64,000 nucleotides of DNA from Diphasiastrum complanatum (lineage: Eukaryota > Streptophyta > Lycopodiopsida > Lycopodiales > Lycopodiaceae), in NCBI GenBank assembly GCA_029204225.1, contig CM055107.1:8026472-8090471 (forward strand), given 5' to 3'. Below, piece by piece: positions 53,052-61,336 of this stretch. The position numbers and the translations under genes are program-made. The notes under the pieces were generated by a model, which saw only the letters and a list, made by a program, of their open reading frames with translations, was not told the origin of the DNA and did no database searches. Within the stretch, counting starts at the first letter, position 1. Each line of letters opens with the position of its first letter.

Positions 53052-55613
53052 CGACTGGCCGGTCAGCTATGCGGATCTCACGGAAATGGCCACGGTTTGG
53101 GGTTCATCAAGACAACTGTTGTGCAAGGTGCTGCCCACAGTGTAAGCACGGGTGCGTCCACGGTCGGGGTGGTCGGCAGAACGGGGGACTTGATGAGTCA
53201 AAGTGCTGCCCTTGAGGTGTAAGCACGGTCAGTTCTCGCGGTTCGGGCCTGGCGCTGTCTGCACGTAGGACGGATGAGGCAAAGTGCTGCCTAGGGAGGT
53301 GAAAGCACGGTCTGTACCTTGTGGGGTGCGGGGCGACATATTCGAACTGTACGGGTTAACCATTGATACAGAGATGCTGCTCGAATTCGGGTGTAAAGCA
53401 CGGGTGGTTAGCTGCCGGTGCGGGATAGCTGCCGATCGTTTAGCTATAAGGGCTATCGACCAAAAAGTGGTGGGGCGTGACTGAGGCAATGTGCTGCTTA
53501 ATGGTGAAAGCACGGATAGTTGGAGGGGTGTCCTATGTGGGCTGATTCTGTGATCGATTTGTATGGGCGCGGCCAGGCAAAGGTCCGTTGGCAGGACCAT
53601 CTCAAAGGGGGACCTTGTCTTTGTTACTTGTTAGTAAACCTGCCTGAGTGTCTTACTTGTACGTATTCGTGGTGAGTCTTAGTACTCGTGCTTTGTCTGG
53701 TTTGCATGATTGCTTGTGATACAAGGAGCTGATGGCTCGAGAAGGAACCTTTTCTTTTGAAGGCTGATACCATCAAACAAAGAGGACTACAGAATCTGTG
53801 GGGCGGATTTGCAGTTCAAGTACTCACACGTGAACGACAACGAAACGACTCAATGTTTGCAAAGGATGGATGGCTAGCCTGTTTCTTAGGTTAGTTTCAT
53901 TTGCGACAACGCCCACCAGACGCAAGCAGGAAGTCAAAAGTTGGAAAGGGCCATTTCAGAGGAGATCTTCTATGGAGCAGTTGGTCTTCATTTTGGGACG
54001 GCCACCTTCGGAACTGAAACTCACTGAGCATGAGCGATATCCAGAATCTGTGCGGCGGATTTGCAGTTCAAGTACTCGCACGTGAACGACAACGAAATGA
54101 CTCAATGTTTGCAAAGGATGGATGGCTAGCCTGTTTCTTGGGTTAGTTTCATTTGCGACAACGCCCACCAGACGCAAGCAGGAAGTCAAAAGTTGGAAAG
54201 GGCAATTTCAGGGGAGATCTTCTATAGCAGTTGGTCTTCATTTTGGGACGGCCACCTTCGGAACTGAAACTCACGGAGCATGGGTGACATCCAGTATCAG
54301 TTGGGTTTTTCCTCAAAGGGGAAAAGACTAGGATCCTCTTCAGAGATTGGCAACAAGTTGGATCGAGCCATAATCCTAGCCGATGGGAAGCAAAGTGTTG
54401 GAAAGGCTTTTTGTCCGAAGAACTCTACTCTAAAGTCCGATCAGCTGATTTATTAAGTGGAGGGGAACTATCACACACACCTCTCTCTTGGGGCAAATTT
54501 TGAATTAAAGTTGATCAAAATGGGGGCAAATTCAAGGTGACCTAGCCATACTCACACGAGGAGACTGGCGAACTTTGGACCTAATAAGTTGACAAGTTTT
54601 TGTTGTGGAAAGGAAAGTTTGTTATAGGCTTTCTCTGGACCAGCAATGATGAGGAAACATATGAGTACGCTGGCTTGTGTTACGTGTAAGGCAGCTGATC
54701 AATGAAGGAACTGAGAAAGTTGAGTCTTGCATGAGAGACTTGGTATTTCGAACGAACGCTAAGGGACAGTTCGCGTTGAGATCGGACTAGTGCAAACTCT
54801 GGGTGCATGTGTCTGATTCAAAGAGAGCTACTTGAAGCCAAGCTCGATGTACACTTCTTGTTTTGACTGTGAGGCAACTGACCAGTGATGGAATTGTGAA
54901 AGTCAAGTTTTGCGCGACGGACATGGTGCTTCAAACAAACGCGAAGAGATAGTTCGGATGCGGATCAAAATGGTGCGACCCTTTGGCTTTCCACGAGGTC
55001 AATGGTTACATTTGGGCTGATTCAAAGAGCTACTTCAAGCTAAGTGAGAGGTGCATTGCGGAGTACTCAATCTTTGCCTATCTTAAAGAGCCAAGATGGA
55101 AAAGTATCAAGATCAGGCTTGGACAAGGAGAGAAATCAAGGTGCAGAAGCAACAAGGCACGGAGTGGACCATAAAGTGGGCAATCAAACGATAAATCCTT
55201 CGGCTCAGGGAGCCTTGATACCTGTGCGGAACTGAACAAACCTGGAGCTCAGGGAGCTCAACACAAAGTGCATCAAGGACAAATCAGGAGCTCAAAGGAG
55301 TTCCAAAGTCGAAAGTCAGAAGCGACAGGGGCGAACATTTCAAAGAAAGGCCTCTGTCACCAGTTAATAAGGTTCTCGGGTTTTACGAAAGCGATATCAA
55401 ATCTACGCTTTTCCCAGACAAAGATATATTTTCAAGTTATGTAATTTTTCAGTACAAAGAGCTGAGCCTCCGACTTGTGGTGTGCCAGCTTCAATGTTAA
55501 TAAAAAGTGGCCAGTAAATTGAGTACTGTGCCTAGTAGCTTAAATGTATAGTCATTTTAATTGGGAGACACCTTTACTTTAATCTGACATCTGATGAGGA
55601 CATCAGATTTTAT
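53052..55613 (+). other. E1 internal region, non-coding
   Basis: About 2.56 kb, with short open frames only. A ~250-base unit around 53815-54045 (CTGTGSGGCGGATTTGCAG, GGATGGATGGCTAGCC) is repeated at 54047-54290. GTGAAAGCACGG/GTAAGCACGG recurs near 53141, 53220, 53299, 53395 and 53505. The E3 copy lacks the long duplication, so it arose in the E1 lineage. Confidence 0.7.
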
Positions 55614-55627
55614 AAAGGTGGGGTGGA
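55614..55627 (+). promoter_or_regulatory. Polypurine tract of E1
   Basis: AAAGGTGGGGTGGA directly before the 3' LTR. Confidence 0.8.
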
Positions 55628-56872
55628 TGTTGTAAAGCTACCTTTACAAGCTTTACTTTCGGCGCCATTGGCGCCAGCTATGTCCCCGGCGCCAGCAGTG
55701 CCCCTGCTGCTCCCGGCGCCAACGGCGCCGGCGCCGCTCCCGGCGCCACTGTGACCAGAATCCAGCCGGCGCCAAGTTCCTATGGCTGAAAATCTTTGAT
55801 CGGTTCTAGCGGAGTCCAGAGAGCTCAGATCGATGTGCAATCACCTCACACGATCTAGGCATGATTAAAGGAAGCCTGGGGATCAATAAAATCTAGAGAG
55901 AGAAAATGACTTTCTAGAAAGAGAAAATCCTAGAGAGAGAAAAACGTGCTTTACCAGCTTAGGTAGAGTGCTTGTTATGAGGGGAGGTGCCGAATCACAC
56001 CAATACTATAGGGGAGTGCGGGTTGCGACTCAGGGCGAGCTCCAACCAAGTCTCAGCCTCCCTTGCTGGAATGTTGTCATGGCTCTCGCCTTGGCATGCT
56101 AGCGCCCCGGAGACTAGGGTCGGTCACACACTTGAAATGTAACCTTTTCAGATTTATCAATAAAGTGGGATTTTCCTCAAACTGACTCTGATTACCTTCT
56201 GGGTTTCAGTGTTCGGTAAAAGCGCCAGTTGTAAGGCCGCTTTCCAAATTTTTAATTTGGCACATAGCTGAGGGTCGTATCCCGGGACGCCAGCGGTATG
56301 CCGTCGGGACCATTCGGTCCGTGGCGCCAGCGGTATGCTGTCGGGACCATTTGGTCCAGGAACTGGTTGTTTCCATATCTGTCGCGGCTTGTGGTTCTGA
56401 GTGTTCCTTGCATGAACGTGAATGGGTTAAGCTCTTGGGGAATGGGCTCTAACCTGTCGGCTGAGTTGGATGGCTTGCTTGGGTGGATGTTACCTGTTTA
56501 TGGCTGTCCAGTCTGGCGTGGCGCCAGGTTGGCTTCCAGCGCTCGTGACGAAGCTTTCAGTTGGTTAAGTCTGATGTAAGTCAGACCGCTTGCTTGGAAT
56601 GGATGTTACTCGTTTGTAACGAAGCTTCGAGTTGGTTAAGTTTGATGTATGTCGGGCGGCTTGCTTGGAGGGAAGTCACCCACATCGGGACCCCCGATCT
56701 GGCATGGCGCCAGGTTGGATCTCAATGTTGGTTTTCGGAACTTCATGTTGGTTAAGTCTGATCGTTGTTGGCGAGTTGGCTGCTTGTATGTCAAGTGGGT
56801 TTGGATGGCAAGAGTTGAAGGCTGGGAAGCTAAGTCGTGGTTCCCGGCTCCCTTTGGGATGCCTGCGCTACA
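55628..56872 (+). repeat. 3' LTR of E1 (1,245 bases)
   Basis: Matches the 5' LTR almost perfectly. The eight GGCGCC sites lie at 55661-55773. Confidence 0.93.
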
Positions 56873-57094
56873 CCTTGGCATGCTATCGCCCCGGAGACTA
56901 GGGTCGGTCACACACTTGAAATGTAACCTTCTCAGATTTATCAATAAAGTGGGATTTTTCTCAAACTGACTCTGATTACCTTCTGGGTTTCAGTGTTCGG
57001 TAAAAGCGCCAGTTGTAAGGCCGCTTCCAAATTTTTAAGTTGGCACATAGCTGAGGGTCGTATCCCGGGACGCCAGCGGTATGCCATCGGGACC
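56873..57094 (+). repeat. Family E LTR fragment (E2), right part
   Basis: Continues E2 after the E1 insertion, beginning with the second CCTTG. It is cut at CGGGACC, where a minus-strand LTR end begins. Confidence 0.8.
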
Positions 57095-57703
57095 TGTAGC
57101 GCAGGCATCCCAAAGGGAGCCGGGAACCACGACTTAGCTTCCCAGCCTTCAACTATTGCCATCCAAACCCACTTGACATACAAGCAGCCAACTCGCCAAC
57201 AACGATCAGACTTAACCAACTTGAAGTTACGCAAACCAACATTGAGATCCAACCTGGCGCCATGCCAGATCGGGGGTCCCGGCGTGGGTGACTTCCCTCC
57301 AAGCAAGCCGCCCGACATACATCAAACTTAACCAACTCGAAGCTTCGTTACAAACGAGTAACATCCATTCCAAGCAAGCGGTCTGACTTACATCAGACTT
57401 AACCAACTGATAGCTTCGTCACGAGCGCTGGAAGCCAACCTGGTGCCACGCCAGACTGGACAGCCATAAACAGGTAACATCCACCCAAGCAAGCCATCCA
57501 ACTCAGCCGACAGGTTAGAGCCCGTTCCCCAAGAGCTTAACCCAGTCACGTTCATGCAAGGAACACTCAGAACCACAAGCCGCGACAGATATGGAATCAG
57601 CCAGTTCCTGGACCAAATGGTCTTGACAGCATACCGCTGGCGCCACGGACCGAATGATCCCGAAGGCATACCGCTGGCTTGCCGGGATACGACCCTCAGC
57701 TAT
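57095..57703 (-). repeat. Family E LTR fragment, minus strand
   Basis: TGTAGCGCAGGC at 57095 is the reverse complement of the LTR end. About 609 bases follow, ending at CAGCTAT, where a plus-strand LTR start begins. Confidence 0.82.
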
Positions 57704-57983
57704 TGTTGTAAAGCTACCTTTACAAGCTTTACTTCCGGCGCCATCGGCGCCAGCTATGTCCCCGGCGCCAGCAGCGCCCCTGCTGCTCCAGGCGCCATTG
57801 GCGCCGGCGCCGCTCCCGGCGCCACTTTGACCATAATCCAGCCGGCGCCTAGTTCCTATGGCTGAAAATCTTTGATCGGTTCTAGCGAAGTCCAGAAAGC
57901 TCAGATCGATGTGCAATCACCTCACACGATCTAGGCATGATTAAAGGAAGCCTGAGGATCAATAAAATCTAGAGAGAGAAAAT
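57704..57983 (+). repeat. Family E LTR fragment, plus strand
   Basis: Starts TGTTGTAAAGCTACC. It is cut after ATCTAGAGAGAGAAAAT, where it joins the Gypsy RT remnant. Confidence 0.82.
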
Positions 57984-59493
57984 ATATGCCCAAGTACGAG
58001 CCCATGGGTGACCCATATTTGGCATTTATCAGGGTTTAGTGAGATGCCAAATCTACAACAGCAAATGAAGATTTTCTCCAGGGTGTCAAGGTGCGTAGCT
58101 GCGGAGGAATGTACACCTAGATCGTCGAGATAAATCTCCACGATCCGATGTAACAGATCTTGAAAGGCCAGTTGCATGACCCTTTGGAACGTTGAAGGGG
58201 GGTTGCATAAGCCAAAAGGCATAACGTTATAAGCATAAACCCCGTTCTCTGTGGCAAAGGCCATTTTATGTTTATCTTCAGGGGCTATTTGAACAAGTAA
58301 ATAACTACTGAATCCATCCAATAAGCTGAAAGCTTCAGCTCCTACCATTTCCTCCAAGATTTGGGTCGTTAAAGGCAAGGGAAAATGGTCTTTCTTCATA
58401 ACCGCATTAAGTTATTGAGGTTCACACATATACAAAGCTTGCCATTTTTCTTGGGTACAACCACAATGGGTGATACCCAATCAGTGTGTTGAATTTCATA
58501 AATGAAACCAGCATCCAACAATTTCTTAATATCTTCGTCGATCCTCTCACGATAGACAGGGTTACTTCGGTAAGGTTTAGCCCTAACAGGCTTAGCATTG
58601 TCTTCTAAAGGAATCCTATGGATGACTATTTCAGGTGGGATTCCTTTCATTTCTGTATAATTCCATGCAAATACATCCTTGTATTTGTAGAGTAACGTCT
58701 CTAGATCAGAAAGTTGGTTTAGTGAAATTGTCTTAGCAGGTCCTTCAAAGGAGTTTGAACTAGGTGTAGGTTCGCGGTGTGGCTGCGGTAACTGGATAAC
58801 AACGTCATCCAGTGTGAAATCTTTAAATTTTCGTGGAAGATCGAAAGGTGGTTCCACAAAGTTTTCTGGAACTTTGGAAATCATCTTTGTTGAGTCACTA
58901 CTGGAGGTGGAAGCTTGGTTGAATGGCCTAGATTCTTGTTCTTTAGACAAGGGCTTTATTGGCTGCTTAAGCTTCGCACGCATCTGTTTTTGGCGCTCGG
59001 TTAGTTTTGTATCGACAATTTTAGTTTTTTGTAAAGGAGGTTTTTGAGGATTTTGAATGGGCGGTGTTGTTGCCTCATTGACCAACTCGTCATTGATTGT
59101 GTCCCAAACTTCGTCTGGATACACATCCCAGGTATATACTTTGGGTTTGGGCCTATATGCTTGTGTGTTCGGTGTTTTGGATGTCAGTTGGACATGAGCC
59201 AATGGCCCTGGTGTCTTGATCTCCTTAGGAATTGACTTTGGCAGATAAGGTTGGGCATCTAGATATAGGAGTATGTGTTCATCCGTCATCTCACCATCAT
59301 CCATGGAAATAATACCTTCTTCCGAAACATGGGCAGTAGAGACACTAGGTTCTCTTGGGCACCAAGCTATAGGAATCGGTTCAATCATCATAAGTGGGAT
59401 GATGGGTGTGTCAATGTCTGTAGAAGATGGAAAAATATCCACATCTGCTGCAGCAGTTTCGATACGACATCGATTAGAATCAGCACAGTCCAT
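57984..59493 (-). pseudogene. Tat-like Gypsy pol: protease-RT linker and RT
   Basis: On the minus strand a frame of about 365 codons (59493-58396) carries a Pro-rich linker, then ETLLYKYKDVFAW, then IHRIPLEDNAKPVRAKPYR and DWVSPIVVVPKKNG from the RT start. A one-base deletion near 58400 shifts to the frame at 58399-57984. That frame has KKDHFPLPL, FSLLDGFSSYLLVQIAPED, MPFGLCNPPSTFQRVM, catalytic EIYLDDLGVHS, GISLNPDKC and LGHIF. The RT style fits Tat/Athila elements and may be the same family as the RNase H-integrase pieces at 5.6 and 26.9 kb. The left end is cut by a family E LTR fragment and the right end by the Copia-A2 insertion. Confidence 0.87.
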
Positions 59494-59509
59494 TGTGGCT
59501 AGTGCTTGA

Positions 59510-60164
59510 TGTGAAAATTGTCAACATTTCCTAGCTAGTTTGAGGCCTAAATTGGCTAAAATTGTAAATAGTTTTGGTTCTGGAGTTTTGCACGTGTGAA
59601 CCAGGCCACAATGTTTTTATTTACTGTATTTTTTCAGTATGATGAAGTGTCAAACTTCATACCCTTCAAAATGAGACCATTTTGATGTATTTTGGTCATA
59701 TAAGCCATTTTTAGCTATTTTTCCTATATAGGGAATATCTAGGGTCAAGTACCTTCTAGAGAGAGGAGAGAGAGTCATCTTCCTCATCCATAAATAGTAG
59801 GGAAGTCGTGGAGAACAGGTTGGAGAAACCTTTTGTATGCTTCATTGAGATCAATAGATCATTGTCATTGTTTCTTCCTCCATTGAGAGCATTGTTGTGT
59901 GTATTGTCTTCAAGCTATTGTGTATGATCTTAGGTGCTTTCCAAAAGTGATAGGCTGATGTATTATGGACTGTATAATGCTATTTTGGGTCGCACTTGAT
60001 GTTTATGGAAGTTTCCATTTGTGATAAATGCTTTTTGATCAAGTTCTTTGCATTCTAGGTAGCATAGAATGTGTTGCCAATTCCTAGCTTATGTAGTTTG
60101 GAGTGCAAGCATTCAAGCCAATGATCTTGGAGTTTAGATCCACTTAGGATCTGTATTTTTCACA
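59510..60164 (+). repeat. 5' LTR of Copia-A2 (655 bases)
   Basis: TGTGAAAATTG ... TTTTTCACA. TATATA lies at 59725-59730 and CACGTG at 59591-59596. It matches the A1 3' LTR with very few changes. Confidence 0.95.
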
Positions 60165-60176
60165 TGGTATCAGAGC
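60165..60176 (+). promoter_or_regulatory. Primer binding site of Copia-A2
   Basis: TGGTATCAGAGC immediately after the LTR. Confidence 0.93.
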
Positions 60177-61336
60177 TGGTTGGCTTCTATTTACAGTAAG
60201 TATTCCATTTTTGGTGATATTTGGATGTTTGATCAAGTTCTAGCATGATTTTGCATTGCTTTGTTGATCAAATCTTACTAACCTTTGTTTTGTGAGTTGA
60301 ACTTGTGGATCAAAAGCATATTTCAGGTGTATTGAAGATCAGAGGCTGAAAAGAAACTATTTTGGATCAGATCATAACACCTAATCATTTGTGATTGTGA
60401 GGCTTGTGCATATTCAATACTAACAATGTTCTTTTCAATCCTATTGTTGACAATCTCCATTCTTGGATGAACACTCTCCTTAAGTGGATGAAACTTCTCC
60501 TTAAGTGGATGACAAATGCTCTTTTGAGTGAGTTGTAATTCTCCTAAAGGCTGAGCAAAGCTCCCATTTGGATGAAAGATCCCCTTTTTTGGGTGAACAT
60601 ATTGTAAGCTCCATTGTGAAGAGCATATTGTAAAGATTGTCATCAATTTTGGCATAAATTTTGGTGTACTTTGTTGAGCATGTAAGTAACTCTCCTTATG
60701 TAATTTGATTGGAGCATTTGCTGGAAGGTGTTAACCATTATGCAAGTGTGTTTTCAGGTTCTTAACAGGTTGAGGAACATTCTCATGTGAAGTGATCTTA
60801 GATCTACATCTAAACACCAAGATTTGACAAGATAGTGAAGCTAGTCTTGTGATTCACTAAGTGTGCTCATTCATTCACCTCTAAATCTTGTATTTATCAC
60901 TTGCTGGAGTTTATAAACTTTTAGAAGTGTGGTTTACATGTGGTTTTACAGGTTGAATCAATATCTTAGTGTGTTGATCATATGTTGATCAAGTTTGTTC
61001 ATTACTAGGTAATCTTGGCATCCTAGTTTTGGGTATTTTCTAAGAATGCAAGTAACTCTTCACACCATAACTTGATTTGGTCACTTGCTGGAAAGTTTGA
61101 GAGCTTAAGCAAGAGTGTGTTCAGGTTGGTTTGATTTTGTAATCCATTCTTAGTGTGTGCAAAGTGTTGCATGTGTTTCAATCTTCCTTTCTATGCTTGG
61201 AAACCATCTAGGTTCAAGATAGAAGTGTTTTAGGGTCCTAAATCTTCATAGATCTCTTTATCTATCATTTGTTGAGAGAAAAGTGAGTGCTAAGTGCTTT
61301 AGGACAGAACCTAAAAGTTGAAGAAACATTAGAATC
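60177..61336 (+). other. Copia-A2 leader with repeated modules
   Basis: Untranslated leader. A ~21-base CTCCTTAAGTGGATGAA-type unit is tandemly repeated at 60477-60512 with weaker copies to 60600. A second module, CACTTGCTGGA...GTGTGTTTTCAGGTT, occurs three times (60712-60760, 60898-60954, 61082-61127). The first has a GTAAGT upstream at 60682, so it looks like a 76-base GT-AG intron. Splicing is not demonstrated. Confidence 0.55.

Larger units (their letters stand above)
51793..56872 (+). mobile_element. E1, complete non-autonomous LTR retrotransposon related to the chromodomain Gypsy
   Basis: LTRs at 51793-53037 and 55628-56872 are both 1,245 bases and nearly identical (one difference noticed, near 52451/56286). 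A priming site and purine tract bound a 2.6-kb internal region with no gag, protease, RT, RNase H or integrase motif. CCTTG flanks it on both sides (51788-51792 and 56873-56877), a perfect target duplication. The LTR start, purine-tract region (GATGAGGACATCA) and several LTR blocks are shared with the chromodomain Gypsy at 27.5-29.5 kb, the likely helper lineage. The class is comparable to LARDs. Confidence 0.92.

Noticed and set aside
50171-53600. Frames of 90-140 codons on both strands of family E, some repeated identically at 52463, 56298 and 57669
   Set aside because: They repeat because the LTRs repeat. They lack conserved motifs, and GC-rich palindromic sequence opens frames by composition.
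60323-60655. Minus-strand 110-codon frame with HPLKE repeats
   Set aside because: It lies in an element leader with short tandem DNA repeats; no start context, homology or continuity in A1.
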